A DNA stretch of 64,000 bases from Enterobacter sp. EA-1 (GTDB taxonomy: Bacteria; Pseudomonadota; Gammaproteobacteria; Enterobacterales; Enterobacteriaceae), in assembly GCA_002886105.1 (NCBI GenBank), contig CP025776.1:1984001-2048000 (forward strand), in the 5' to 3' direction. This document shows, piece after piece, positions 44,801-58,101 of the stretch. Position numbers and translations under genes: made by a program. Under the pieces are notes generated by a model. It did no database searches. It saw only the letters and a list, made by a program, of their open reading frames with translations, and had not been told where the DNA came from. Position 1 is the stretch's first letter. Each line of letters starts with the position of its first letter.

Positions 44801-47800
44801 TGAGGGCTGGCTCCACCATCAACACCAGCGTCCCGGTGGGTACCGTGCTGGATGCATCCGGTGAGCGTTCCACCCTGTTCCGTCTCGAAGACGGTGCTGT
44901 GATGAGCGGTGATATTCAGGTCGCCGCCAGCGGCAAGATGCCACGGCGGTGTACGCCACCGGTGCAGGTACCGCCGCCGAGATCGGCAGTGGCAGTCAGA
45001 TGGACATCAGCGGCAACGGGGCGACCGGTGTGTACGCCTCCGGCGGTGCCACGGCCACCATTGCAAACGGTGCAACACTGGCACTGACGGGCAGTGGCGC
45101 GATAGCCGGTGTGGTCGATGGCAACACATACGCTGATGACGGTACGCTGATCGAAACCGGTACAGGGGCGCAACTGAATAACGCCGCCACCATTAGCTCC
45201 ACGGTTGAGGGCGCGACGGCCTTTATTGCAAAAAACAGCGGTACGCTGGATAACAGCGGCGACATCCTGCTGACGGGGCCAACTCCACGGCCATTCAGGT
45301 ATTGGGGGAACGTTAACAATACCGGTAATATCACGGCCAATGGCACGGCACTCTATGTCGGCGAGGGTGAGCAGGGCAGCCTCCACCATCACCAACAGCG
45401 GAATCGGTGCTGGCGACCGACGGTCGTGCCGCCATTGAACTGGCGGCAGGCAGTCTGAACCTCGTGGGCAGCGGCGTGGGTACCATTGAAGCCCGCGGCA
45501 GTGCCGATGGCGTGCGGGTCAGCAGCGGCGCAACCGGGCTGGATGTGACGGATGCGCACATTATTGTCAACGCAGCCGGGGCGACAGGGAACGGTATCGA
45601 AAACGCCGGCAACTGGCGAACCTGCAACTGTCCGGTACCACCATTGATGGGCAGACGGTGCCGGGGTACGTACTGCCGTCTCAATTGACAAAACCAACAG
45701 TGGCACCATTAACGTGAGCGGGGCAGGCGTCGGTATCGCTTTTGAAAACGCCGACGGTAGCGCCACAATCGTGATCTTGACCTGTCCGGCTCAGGGGCGC
45801 TGAACATTAACGTGACCGGTGCGGGCGGTTCCGGGATCCGCGCCAACACCAATGGCACCATTGACACGGCAGTAAATATCCATGTGAGCAATGAATTAGG
45901 TGGTGCAGCCCCCGGGTTCTCGGCAGTGGTGTCATATCGGCCACTAACCGCGGTTCGCTCAGTTCGGACAGTATGGTGGCGGCAGTGGTGGATACCGCCG
46001 ATGCCGCGCACTTTACCACCGTGACCGGGGTGATCACCGCCTCTGCATCCGGCACTGCCGCGCTGGCGATGAATACTGACCACGCGACGGTCGATAACGC
46101 GGGCATCATTAACGGTGACGTCGTGATGCACGGTGCCAACGGTATGGTGAACAACACCGGATCCATCAACAAGAACATTGTGACTACCAGTGGCGATAAT
46201 GCCATCACGGTGGATGGCGGTTTTGTTGCCGGGGATATTATCCTGAACGGCAGCGGTAACAACACCGTGCTGCTGACGAATGGTGCAGAGGTGAACACGG
46301 TGAGCGGTTCCGCAGGAAACGATACGGTGACGATCCAGGGGAACGGTAACACCTTCACCGCGCTCAACGGCGATACCGGCACGTCCACGGCGGTGTTTGA
46401 TGCGGTGACGGACGGCTTCCACATGGATGGTGTCAGCGCACAAATCAACGACTACGACCAGCTCAACCTGCGTAACGGCTCGCTGCTCTTCCTCGATAGC
46501 GATTATGTCCTCGGGGCAAACCGGCCGGGGGCGCAGGAGTCGATATCGATGCCACCTCCGTGCTGGCGGTGAATGGCACGGACAGCAGGGTACTGGCCAA
46601 CGCACTGACCGGCAACGGGACGGTGGCGGTGGATAACAGCGAGCATCGTTTGACTTTTGCCACCACCACCGGCAGCGACTTTGCCGGTATCGTGGACCTG
46701 AGCAATGCGACCCTGACGCTGGGCGATGTGAACACCTCCGCGCTGACCCATGCCACGCTGAAAGCCAATGCAGGCAGTGTTACCACGGTAGCGGACGGTG
46801 AACAGGCCATCGGCCTCACTTTCGCCGGTGGTGAGATGGTGTTTAACGGCACCGCGCCTGATCAGAAAGTGGCAACCAGCCATGTGACCACGGGTACGCT
46901 GGATGCATCCGGTAGCGGTAGCGTACAGATTAACGTACCGGCACCGTATGTGCCTCGGCCATGAGACGGCGACCACCAGCTCCCTGATGACGCAGGATGA
47001 CGCCAACATCGGGCTGGAGCTTATCAGTGCAGGCATGGTCACCGGTAGCGGCGGCAACCCGGTGCTGACGGATCAGAATGGCAACACGGTGACGTCGGCA
47101 ACGCAGGTGGATATTGCCCAGAGCGGCAACACCGTGGCGAAAGGCACCTACGATTATCGCCTGACCACGACAGGCGAGTCCGGCAACCGGATGGTCTGTA
47201 TGTTAACTACGGCCTGAAAGAGTTGGAGCTGCTGCAGGACCAGACGTTGATCCTCGACGCGGATCCTCGGCGCAACCGGCGCAGCGGCGGACCAGTCAGC
47301 CCGAATAACTGGCAATGGTAACCGCGATCCGGGCGGAAAACGAGGGACTGCTGTCTCTGTCGAACAGTGGCAACGACTATACCGGTGAAACTACCGTTCT
47401 GAGTGGCACCCTGCGTACCGATGCGGACGGCGTGTTGGGGAATACGGCCCTGCTTGCTGTTAATGATGGCGCGAAAGTTGACCTGAACGGCGTTGCAAAC
47501 GGCCGGTGCACTGGTCGGTTACAATGACTCGGCGCTTGATTTTAATGGCGGCTCCCTGACCTTGCGCCATGGCGGCATCAGCAGCGGCAGGCTGTATGGC
47601 GGCGAGCTGAATGTCGATGGCGGTGTGCTGAGAATCGACGGCGCAAACGGCGATCTGAATGTGACGACTTACATCAATAATGGTGCAGAAGTGGACATCA
47701 CGGATGCTCTGGCTGCGGGGACCGGCAAGATCCTCCGGATGAGGGCGTGCTGACGCTGACCAGCGTTGTGGGACAGCTTGCCAACAACATTAGCGGTGTC

Positions 47801-49692
47801 GGTAACGTGAATGCTACCGACGGCACGAACGCGGCAGTTTCCGGTGACAATAGCGGCTTCAGTGGCGTGTTCAGCATTGACAGCGGCAGCAACCTGACCG
47901 TTGGTGAACAGCGCAACCCGGGCACTGCCGCGGTCAACGATAACGGTATGCTGACTGTGGACACCGCCAGCCAGTGGACGCTCAATAACACCATCAGCGG
48001 CAGTGGTAACCTCACGAAAACGGGGGCGGGCACTCTGACCCTGACCCGTGATTCAGCCGCGTATACCGGGACAACAGATATCACCACAGGTGAACTGGCA
48101 TTGGGCAGCGACGATGCGACGGCGGTGAATATGGCCAGCCAGCTTGTTAACGTCCACGACAGCGCATCCTTTACCGGTTATGGCAGTACCCGTGGCGACG
48201 TGAATGTCATGCAGGGCGGTGTGATGCAGATGACCGGGTTCACGACAGGCGGCAACCTGACCAACAGTGGCTCTGTTCTGCTGACCCGCAATGATGGTCG
48301 GCCCCGGCAACACTCTGACTGTTAACGGCAACTGCTAACGGCAACAACGGTTTGCTGGCCTTCAACACCAAACTGGGCGGCGATGATTCGCCAACAGACA
48401 AACTGACGGTGCATGGCGACACGGCAGGTAATACCCGGGTTAGCGTGACTAACATCGGCGGTACCGGTGCACAAACAGTGAACGGTATCGAAATGGTTCA
48501 GGTGGACGGCAGTTCCGCAGGCAACTTCGCCCCTGACATCCGGTACGGTTGGAAGCCGGCGCGTATGTCTACACGCTGGCAAAAGGCAGCGGTGCGGCGA
48601 ATAAAAACTGGTATCTGACCAGCAAATGGAGTGGTTCAACGCCGCCTCCACTGCAAGTCGTTGACCCGAGCGATCCGTCAACACCGCCCGTTGTTGATCC
48701 TCATGGACCCCTCAGTCCTGAGGCCCGAAGCAGGTAGCTACATCAGTAACCGGCCGCTGCAAATTCGCTCTTCAATCAGCGTTTGCATGATCTGGGCGAA
48801 CCGCAGTACACCGATGCACTGCGTAACGGCAAGGAGAAGGTCAGCAGCATGTGGATGCGTCACGTCGGCGGCCATGAGCGTTCTTCTGCGGGTGACGGCC
48901 AGTTGAAAACACAGAGCAATCGCTATGTTCTGCAACTGGGCGGTGATATTTGTGGAGCGCTGACGGTGCTGACCGCTGGCATCTGGGCGTGATGGGCGGC
49001 TATGCGAACGAGCACAGCAATACCCGCAGCAACCGCGTCGGGTACAGTTCGGACGGTCGCATCAGCGGTTACAGCGCAGGCCTGTACGGCACCGGTACCA
49101 GAATGACGCAGATAAAACCGGCGTCTATGTGGACAGCTGGATGCAGTACAACTGGTTTAACAGTTCGGTGGAATCCGACAATCGTGAGAGCGACAGCTAC
49201 CAGTCGAAAGGGCTGACCGCCTCTCTGGAAGCCGGTTACACCCTGAAAGCCGGGGAGTTCTATGGCAGTGAAGGCACGCTGAACACCGGTATGTCCAGCC
49301 GCAGGCGCAGGTCACACCGGATGGGCGTGAAAGATAACGCGCACACCAGACGCGACGGCACCCGCATTGAAACTGAAGGCAGCGGCAATATCCAGACCCG
49401 CCTTGGGGTGAGAACATACCTGAACAGCCACCACAAAATGGACGAGGGTAAAGGGCGTGAGTTCCAGCCGTTCGTGGAAGTGAACTGGATCCACAACACC
49501 GACAGCTTCAGCGTGAAAATGGACGGTCAGCGCGTGAGCCGCGATGGTGCTGCGAATCTGGCGGAAATCCGCACCGGGGTGGAAGGGAAACTGTCAGATA
49601 ACCTGAGCGTGTGGGGCAATATTGGCGTGCAGGTTGGCGACAAAGGGTATAACGACACGCAGGGAATGTTGGGTGTGAAATACGGCTTCTGA
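41827..49692 (+). CDS. Giant AIDA/pertactin-type autotransporter (type Va secreted surface protein)
   Basis: About 2,620 codons. The N terminus MNKIYRVIWNSTLMRWVVTS is an extended signal peptide region; once an indel near 41905 is corrected it continues GKIKRAAAKVGAAVVLGALL and SPAVVAS (signal cleavage). The passenger is a long beta-helix of imperfect Asn/Gly/Thr-rich repeats (NNGTVNS, NNTGSINKN, NAGTITLG, GNDTVTIQGNGN). A Pro-rich linker (STPPPLQVVDPSDPSTPPVV) precedes PEAGSYISN and the barrel, with LHDLGEPQYTDALRNGKEKV, MWMRHVGGHERSSAGDGQLK and the C-terminal MLGVKYGF ending in Phe as outer-membrane barrels do. Dozens of indels, probably read errors. Likely adhesin or aggregation factor; ligand unknown. 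Confidence 0.93.
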
Positions 49693-49780
49693 TGCCGTAC
49701 ATAAAAGGGACGGAAACAGGACCATGGAAGGTCTCTCTGCTAAGCCCATCCCGCACTGCCACCTATAAAAGCGTATCAAC

Positions 49781-49799
49781 AAAGGCCGTAAGGCCTTTT
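49781..49799 (+). terminator. Hairpin after the autotransporter gene
   Basis: AAAGGCC / GGCCTTT stem with loop GTAA, then TTC. Lies about 90 bp after the stop. Confidence 0.7.
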
Positions 49800-49945
49800 C
49801 GTTGGTCAATCGTCAGATATAACCCCTTTTCTGCAAGCTGTTTTTCCTCTCGATCTTTCCTCCGTCGCCCACAATATTGCATAACGACAGGAACGCCTTT
49901 TTGAAATCGCCCCCGGCTGTGCGCCCGGTGATGTGAGGATGACAG

Positions 49946-52900
49946 ATGCGAAGCATATTAATCAGCGTTGATAAATTTGACGCCTACACCCCCATAGCGC
50001 CGAACTTCTTGATATCGCCGAAGCCTTGCTGGCGGCAGGCTGGCGCGTGGACGTTATTAGCTGTGCGGCAGGGCAGACGCTGACGGGTGAAATTGAACGC
50101 CTGATGGCGACAGGCCGCTTTGCGGTGATTACCGATAAACAGGGTGAGCCGGACGCCCGCTACGACATTATCTGGATCTACCGGGGATTCTTCCAGCGAA
50201 AAACTGCTTAATGCGGTGAGCGAAAACCGTCTGGCAGGCGCAATGGTGTTCCGCCATTACAGCGATTACAACGATCTCTATATCCCGTGGGGCGTGGCGC
50301 TGGAAAACCAGTTTGCCGCACTGACGCTCGATCTCTCGCCACGTACCTCCGCGCTGTTGCTGCAAACCGGTGTTGATAGCGCCCAGTTGAAAACTGCCCG
50401 GTCCGTACCGTTTCGGTCAGTTTGTTCGCACGCGCGCGCAGACGTTGTCCCGCGTGCTCTATATCGCGCCGAAAATGTCTGCCGAAATGTATGAAGTGCA
50501 GCAGAAAGCGCGAGAGGCCGGGATTCAGATTGACTGGTTTGATCTCAGTCAGCAGGTGCAGCATTGAACCGGCGTGGCCGAGCAGTATGACGTGATTGGT
50601 AATGAAGAGAGCGTGCCGAAAGCATTGACGCTGGGGATCCCGCTGTTCCTTGCCAACGAAGGGTATGTCGAAGGATATCTGACCGACGAGAATATGGCGC
50701 GCCACGAAGCGGAACACTTCTGCGCATTAACGCTGCGTAACTGCCCGGATGCGGACGAATGGGTGGATCTGCTGAAAATGGCTATGCCAATGCACGCGCA
50801 CGGTCGCAGGCGCAACGCGCCTATTTTGCTACTAAATGGAATCTGGACAGCGCACTGGCGGCGCTTTTCGCCCAACCTCTGGTGGAAAAACACGCACGCT
50901 GGATGCACGATCCCGCTACACCCTCAACTTCCACAGCAAAGCGGTACTGGCGCAGCAAACGACGTACTCCTTTAACCGTTGGCTCGACGATCGTCAGATA
51001 AGCGACGCGGCGCGAAGCATTACGCACGTTGCCGCCTACCCGGAAAGCCAGCATTGGCGTTATCATTCTCGGTGAAGATGATGCCAGCGCGCAGACCCGG
51101 GCTTCGGTAGAGAGCCAGTCGCTGGCGGCTGTGTCGATTGATGTGATTGCCAGCGATGCCACGTGGCCTACGGCGGTTAACGCGCTGCTGAGCACGCGCA
51201 GCTGACGCCCTGTTGCTGATCCCAGCCGGTTACACGTTGCGTGACGATGCATTGTTGCGCTTTGTTGAACAGCGGCTGCAACAACAAAATGCGGCTGTTT
51301 TACGCAGATGAAATGACGCGGGCGGAGAACGGCGAACCGGTGCTGACTTTGCGCCCGGACGTGAATATTGATCTGCTGCGGCGTGCCTTACGTCGGGCGC
51401 GTGCTGCTCTTCTCCCGTGACATTGCTCTGCAACTGGGCGGACTGAACAGCCATTTTCCGCAGGCGGCAATGATCGATTTGGTATGGCGTTTTGTCGAAG
51501 GGCAGGGCGCGGCGGCCCTCGGGCATGTGGCGGAAGTGCTGGTAGAGAGCACCCGGCTGCAGTGGAGCGATACGCCGGACGTTATCAGCGAATGCCAACA
51601 GATCCTGCTGGCGCATTTGCAACGCCTTGGCATCAACGCCACGTTGGAAGCGGGGCTGACGGCAAACATTAAGCGGGTGCGTTATCAGTGGGATGCCACA
51701 CCGCGGGTGTCGATCATTATTCCTACCCGCGATCGTTTTGCGCTACTGGAAGCGTTGTATCGAAAGCCTGATGGAAGACCCGCTATCAGCACTATGAGTT
51801 GCTGATTGTGGATAACCAGTCCGTAGAAGAAGACGCGTGCCGCTTCCTGAACGATCTGGCGGCGCTGGGGCTTCCCGAGCAGGTGCGTATCCTGCGTTAT
51901 GACGCGCCGTTTAATTTTGCGGAAATCAACAACGCGGCGGCGCAGCAAGCGCGCGGTGATGCTGGTATTCCTCAACAATGACTGCGAAATCATTGATGGT
52001 GAGTGGCTTGATGCCCTCATGGAACAGGCGCTGCGCCCTGAAGTGGGGCTGGTGGGCGCGTCTGGAATACGATGGCCGTATCCAGCACGGCGGTTACCTG
52101 CTGGGTGTTCAGCATGGTGTGGAGGTGGCGTTTGAAGGGGCAGATGGCCAGAGCAATGGCTTCCAGCACTATCTGAAAACGCCGCAACCCGGCGGCGGTG
52201 AGCGCCTCCTGCATGATGGTGCGTAAAGAGGTCTTTTTCTCCTGAATGGTTTCACGCAGGAGCGGTACCCGCTCTATTTTGCCGATGTGGATCTCGGTCT
52301 GCGCGCGCAGAAACTGGGTTACCTTAACGTCTGGACCCCATACTCGTGTCAGACATATGGGGGCGCAACGTCTGTTGGGCGACAAGTTCCGAGGTTCAGG
52401 AGCGCCCGCATGACTATGCCGCCCTGCGCCGAGTGGAAACAGGAGTTACTGGCTGAGTCTTACCATCCTTTAATGCAGAAAATGGGCAAAGCTTTCACCC
52501 TGAGTGACAGCAGTGCACGGTTGTTTCAGCCATTGCCGGGCCGTCCTTTGCCGGTGGTGCTGGCGCATCATATTAACTGGGTTGGCGGCGGTCATCACCG
52601 GGTGATGCAGCCGTTTAAAGCCATGGAGCGTCACCTGATGCTTGAAGGCGGTCTGATCAACACCATCCCGGGCGTGATGGAAGTGGCGCAACTGCAACCG
52701 GATGTCATCCTGCTGTTGATCACCGGCAGTCGTTTCCCGGATATCTTTAAACAGCTCCGCGAAGTCAGCGAGGCGAAAATCGTGCTGGAGTACGATGACT
52801 ATTTGCTGAACGTGCCGATTAAAATGGCAACCGTCAGCACTTCCCGCAGCATATGATCAAAAGCCTCGGAAAGTGATGGAGAGTGCGGATTGGGTCGGTC

Positions 52901-53521
52901 TCCGCACCGCGCCGCTGGCGGAGGCGTATAACCGTTTCCATTCGGATATCCGTATTGCGCAAAACCGTCTTGCGCCGCATCAGTGGGGAGCATTTGCGTA
53001 GCGCAACACCGGGAAAAAGGTGCGCGTCGGCTGGGCGGGTGGCAGTTCGCACTCTGGCGACCTCGGAGATCCTGTTGCCGTTGATCAAAGAGCTGGAAGG
53101 GCAGGTTGAGTGGGTGTTTATGGGCATGAAACCGCGCAATGTGCAGTGTGAGTTTCACCCCGGCGTGCCGTTTGAGATGTACCCGGGAGAAACTGGCGAG
53201 CCTGAATCTCGATCTGGCGCTGGTGCCGTTGCAAATTAACCAGTTCAACGAGTGTAAGAGCAACCTGCGTCTGCTGGAGATTGGCACGTGCGGTGTGCCG
53301 ATTATCGCCACCGACATTGAGCCCTATCGTTGCGGTCTGCCGGTGATGCTGGTGGAGAACCGCTTCAAGGACTGGATGAACGCCGTTCAGGCTTACATCA
53401 ACGATCCGCTGCTGCGCCAGCGCGACGGGGATGCCTTGCGGGACGCGGTGCTGAACCACTGGTATCTGCGCGATGCCGGGCTGGATGACTGGCGTCAGAG
53501 CTGGCTTCCGAGCGAGCATAA
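49946..53521 (+). CDS. Large multidomain glycosyltransferase (FgtA-like, putative flagellin glycosyltransferase)
   Basis: About 1,190 codons after GAGGATGACAG. N-terminal part MRSILISVDKFDAYT with LLDIAEALLAAGWRVDVIS resembles a nucleotide-sugar-binding Rossmann half. From about residue 575 a family 2 glycosyltransferase domain: RVSIIIPTRDRFALLEA, YELLIVDNQS, FLNNDCEIIDGEWLDALMEQ (DxD-like), LGLRAQKLGYLNVWTPY. From about residue 860 a GT4/GT1-like domain: VLAHHINWVGGGHHRVMQPF, RVGWAGGSSHSGDLEILLPL (CCTGG misread), LRLLEIGTCGVPIIATDIEP. The stop is set by the terminator immediately after. Similar large fused enzymes attach the first sugar to flagellin in pseudomonads; this role is inferred from context. 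Confidence 0.8.
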
Positions 53522-53523
53522 AG

Positions 53524-53551
53524 AAAAAAGGCGCTGCAAAGCGCCTTTTTT
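53524..53551. terminator. Bidirectional terminator between convergent glycosyltransferase and methyltransferase genes
   Basis: AAAAAAGGCGC / GCGCCTTTTTT stem with a six-base loop; A-run and T-run make it work in both directions. Confidence 0.9.
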
Positions 53552-53559
53552 CCGCCAGG

Positions 53560-54380
53560 TTAGCGTGTTTTCCAGTAATCAACGAAACCGTCTTTACCAA
53601 ACAACCATGCGGTTTGCAGTTCCGCGTTGATTTTCTCTACCTGCGCCTGTACTGTAGGGCTTGCAGCACCCAGCGAGCTTTACTGATCGGGCTGTAAATC
53701 GAAGACTTGTATCCCCACTGCGCCATTAACAGCTCCATGCTCTGGTTGGTGTGCACGGCGGTATGCACCGGCGTGTCAATGTAGAACCAGTTCGGATCCG
53801 GTACGCGCTCCACGACCACGGTGTGAATCATCAGTGCTCCGGTATCGGAGACCAGATCGTTAACCGCATCAAGATCTGCCCGCGTCAGCACATGTTCAAA
53901 CATGGCGGAGTTGATCACTAGCGACCACGCCTTTTTCGGCAGGTTGTCGATGTAGTGCTGGATCGGGTTTTTGACGTACTTATCGTAGCAGGTGATCCTG
54001 CGGTCAAAGTATTTACGCTGGATATGACTCAGCGAACCACGCAACCGGCGGCGTAGTCGAGAATCGCGCTGTCATCAATAATATGATTGCGCCAACAGTT
54101 CAATCATCATGGCTGGGCGGCGTAAGGCGGTTGGTTAAAATCGTGCGTCTCACGGCCTTCGGTTTCAGCATAATGATGAAAGTCGTGATTCAGTTTTTCC
54201 CACGCCTTTGCGGGTAACGACTGGTGTGTTCGTGAACTCAGAAAATGGCACTCCGGGCATTCATCAAATTGCACCGGGACCAATTGCTGTGAAGTTGCGT
54301 GTTGAAGGAGCCAAATATTCCTCCTTCTCAAAATATAACGTCATTTCCGTGCCACAAATGAGGCATGCATGCTTTTGCAT
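53560..54380 (-). CDS. Class I SAM-dependent methyltransferase with N-terminal zinc-knuckle-like region
   Basis: About 270 residues. MQKHACLICGTEMTLYF then VQFDECPECHFLSSRTHQS gives a CxxC...CxxC pair typical of a group of surface-glycan methyltransferases. The SAM fold follows: AILDYAAG (motif I, broken), ITCYDKYVKNPIQHYIDNLP, WSLVINSAMFEHVLTRADLD and WFYIDTPVHTAVHTNQSMEL. C terminus DGFVDYWKTR ends at 53560. Several indels. Methyl acceptor unknown; context suggests a sugar on flagellin. It follows the second giant glycosyltransferase in the same direction, with about 50 bp overlap. Confidence 0.78.
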
Positions 54381-57300
54381 AAATATCCTGTTTACGTTGT
54401 CGTTCTTCCTGATGAAGTGCGGCCGAAGTTGCCAGCAGCCAGCTGCGCGCGTGATGAAGCAAATTTTCTCCCCGTAGCATGCCGTGTTCGCGGACCCAGT
54501 GCTTGCAGCGCATCGCCCTGTTTCCACGTTGCCGCTAAATCGGTAGATGCATCTCGATGGCATCACGCCATTTCTTCGGCGAGTTAGCCACGCGGGTCAC
54601 CGGCAGCGTATTGCGATAGCAGATATTGTCGCTGCAAATTACCGGGGAAACCGCAGGCGCCATACTCCAGCAGGCGAACGGCGCTGAGGTTGCGGTTAAA
54701 CAGGCTATCCGCCAGTGGTGCCAGCGCCGGTCGAGATTCAGTGAAGCCAGCTTGCGCATACACTTCGCTGGCCCGGTGGCGGCGATACTCCTTCACGTGT
54801 GGGCGCAGCGCTGGCGGGCAATAGCCAAAAGATCCAGTCAACGCGATCGGCGAGCTGGCTTATCAACGGGTAAATAACATCCAGATCGGCGCTGCGTTCC
54901 GCACTACCGATCCAACCGACGCGCGGCTTTTGCCCCCACGCCGCGCAGGCTGGTCAACCCGGCCCACAGCGCAGGATCAAGACGGGTTTCTGCCACACGA
55001 ATATCGGCATTCCAGCCCGCGCAGGTTTCAGCAAGGACTTCACTGGCGACGACGAGGGCGATCTACGCTGGCTGCGGTCTCGCGCAGCGTGCTGAAGATC
55101 GGCCGGGAACTTCTCACGAAGCGGTGACTGGGTCGGCAACGCCGGAAGGTACTCATCAATATCAAAGACGGTAAACACCGGAGCAATTTTGCGCAGGCGT
55201 TGTAGCCACTCTTGCAGGAACGGCGAGCACTGACGTGACAATATCAGCGCATCCGGTGCGTAACGCACAATCTCGGCATAGGGGGTGGCGCGATACGTGC
55301 TTTGCCCGTCCGCCAGCGCAGCGTCTTTCAGCCGGTCCAGTACCAGACGCGATTGGGTGGCGGGCTGTTCGCTCAGCGGGTAAGTGATAAAACGCGGCAA
55401 CGGTTTCCAGTGCAGTGGTTGCCGGTATCGTGCTCCCCGAGGGTGAACTGCGCTTCGCCATCCAGCGTCAAATTGGGGTTATACGCCGGGTCATTGGCAA
55501 TCAGCGGCATCCATTTTTCGTACATGACGTCCTGCTCGCTCATAAAGCGGATGCGCTTTTTCTCCTGCGCGGTTTTATCCACTTTATTCTGACTGACGCT
55601 GCCTTCGTGCATCACCATCGCATGCGGTGTCCAGACCGTCAGATACCCGGCTTCGCGGACTTTCAGGCACAAATCGACATCGTTGTAGGAGACGGTAAAT
55701 TTTATCGAGCCCGCCAACCTGTTCGTAAACCGATTTGCGGATCAGTAAACAGGCGGCCGTCACCACGTTATAGTTTTGGTCGACCTGTAAGCGGTTCATA
55801 TAGCCTGAACGTTCCAGATCGCTGCCGATAAATGCATGATCGGCCGCGCAGACCCAGCACCACCCCGGCATGTTGCACTTTTCCGGTAGGGTAGAGCAGT
55901 TTTGCACCGGTGATGCCCACTTCCGGACGCAGACCGTGGTTCAGCAAATTGTCCAACCAACTGCCGCTGATCATTGCCGTATCGTTGTTCAGTAAGACCG
56001 GTACTCTCCGCGTGCTTCCCGCGCTGCAACGTTGTTGATGGCGGAGAAGTTAAAGGGATGAGGATAACGCAGTACGCGAATGCGTTCCGGGTCGATAGTG
56101 GCGATGCCTTCCAGCCACTGCAAGGCTTCCGGTGTTTCGCTGTTGTTATCAACAATCAGCAGCTCATAATTGCGGTAGGTGGTTTTTCCAGCAGGCTGGT
56201 TACGCAGGGGATCAGCATGGAGAGCTGATCTTTGGTCGGGATAATAATCGACACCAACGGCTGCTGAGTGTGGTGGTAGCGCAGGGCATACAACCCCGGT
56301 TTTGGGGCTTCGACGCGGCCCTGCGGGTAACCCCGGTGATGCAAATGCTGGGTCAGGATCGCCAGTTCTTCCGGCTGCGTTACCTGAATGGGATCATGAC
56401 CGATAACAAAATCTCCGGCAGATGACCGGCGAACTGAATGCCTTTTGTTCAATCAACCGCACGATGTAATCAAACTGCCACGCCTGCTGATAACCGGTAT
56501 TGAAACCGCCCAACTCCAGTACGGTGGCGCTGCGGAATATCCAGTGACGCGCCATCTCTGACGGGTAGCTGAGCAGCAGATCGAGATTAAAATCGGGGCG
56601 AAAAGCGGAGCCAATCAGCTCGCCATCAACAGACTGATAAAACTCATCGCCGTATACCGCATCGCAACCTGCTGCACCGTCCAGCGCCGGGTCGAACATC
56701 AACATCCCGCCGCTCTGTAAGGTTTCGCCAGCCTCCAGACACAGCATCCAGTCTCCGGGGCGGGCAGTGAGATACTGATTGACCGCCGTGGCCCGCATAG
56801 CCTGTGGGCAGACTAGCGCAGGCGCGCCTGCAGGCGCTGACTGCTGATCATCGCAAATCACCACCGGGTTGAGGCTCCGGCCGAATCAGTATGCCGCGAT
56901 GCTGTGAAGGTTTTTCGCAGGCGGCAGTGTTGCCTCCCCTGCTGGAAAACGAACACCGTGAGCGTCTGTGCCGTGGCGCGGGCCTGTTGAAATGCATCGA
57001 TCAGTGGACGGTATTGCGAGGGCAGGGTGCGTGCCGCCAGCCATTCGCGGATCTTTCCACTGCGAGAAGTGCGTGAGCGAATGCTGAGCGGAGGTCAGCA
57101 TCGCATGGTGGATATTGACCTGTTGATACTGGTCTGGCGCGTCCATGGGCGCCACGCGTACCCACTGGTTCTGCTCCGGTGTGCCTTTGTACCAGCCCAG
57201 TTCACGGATGACGATAGGCATTCGTAGGTGTGGGTGACCTGCGCGGCGCGACTGGCTTAATTGACTTTGCTGGCTACCGGAAATGCGGAACGCAGAAAGC

Positions 57301-57953
57301 GTTTCAGCGACAAACGCCAGTTGCCCGAGGCCAGCAGCTTCAAGGAAATGGTCATATCGGCAAGGAACGGCATCGCCTCGCCTTTCAGGAAAAAACAACC
57401 CCTCGTCAAAGGCGACCAAATCCTCACGGTAGCACAGTATCACGCTGGGTTCGCCGATAAAATTGACCAGGTGTCGGCAAAGTAGGCAATGACATCGCGG
57501 CCATCAACGATCATATCGTCGGCGAACGGGGCTGCGGTGGCGACAATATCCGCCAGCGGCTGGTCGTATTCATCCACACGCAGACGGCGCGAGGTGGCGA
57601 GTCGGTTATTGGGGGCCGACGTCAGCGCGGCGACAAGACGGGTGATGCAGTGTTCAAACAGAATATCGTCGTCGTAGAGAAATTTAACGTATTTGCCCTG
57701 CGCCTCGCGCACACAGCGTAAGCAGTTGTTCTCTTCACCCAGTTGTTTTTCATTTTTGGAAGTATTTCACGGGTGTGTGGGCGTTGCGGGCGTAACGTTC
57801 ACTGATCAGGCGAATGGTATCATCCCGGCTGTCGTCGCAGATGATCACCTCGCAATTCGGCCAGCTTTGATTGAGCGCACTGCTCAGGGCGGTTTCAAAG
57901 AAATCGGGCTTATAAGCCGGGATGATGATACTCACCAGATCATGTTGGTTCAT
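54328..57953 (-). CDS. Second large multidomain glycosyltransferase
   Basis: About 1,200 codons from MNQHDLVSIIIPAYKPDFFE. First GT2 domain: NCEVIICDDSRDDTIRLISE, FLYDDDILFEHCITR (DDD), VNFIGEPSVILCYRED. Second GT2 domain from about residue 500: LVSIIIPTKDQLSMLIP, NYELLIVDNNSETPEALQWL, LLNNDTAMISGSWLDNLLNH, KVQHAGVVLGLRG, VSYNDVDLCLKVREAGYLTV. C-terminal GT domain: VFTVFDIDEYLPALPTQSPL, ... SLFNRNLSAVRLLEYGACGF. The second and third modules are recognisably related to those of the convergent glycosyltransferase at 49946-53521. Stop assigned at 54328 in the frame reading HARSWLLATSAALHQEERQR. Many indels. Confidence 0.8.
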
Positions 57954-58101
57954 TGTTTTTCCAATTGAATTTCCCTTTCCGGGAAGCCATCACCGAATCG
58001 TGGTTAGAATTTGACATAATTTCAGTGCGTTCCAGCCGTCAAATATCCAGCGTTTTCACCCTCTTTTAGGGGATAGCGCCGTCGTGGGCGCAATTGGCAC
58101 C

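Noticed and set aside
45709-46605. A 298-codon minus-strand open frame and several other long ones across 44000-48700
   Set aside because: They lie opposite the autotransporter; repetitive high-GC sequence with few stops on the other strand. Composition (His/Arg-rich) is not protein-like.
49693-49945. Sigma-28 promoter before the first giant glycosyltransferase
   Set aside because: No TAAA-N-CGATAA pair with correct spacing was found; only a hairpin and a ribosome site are visible.
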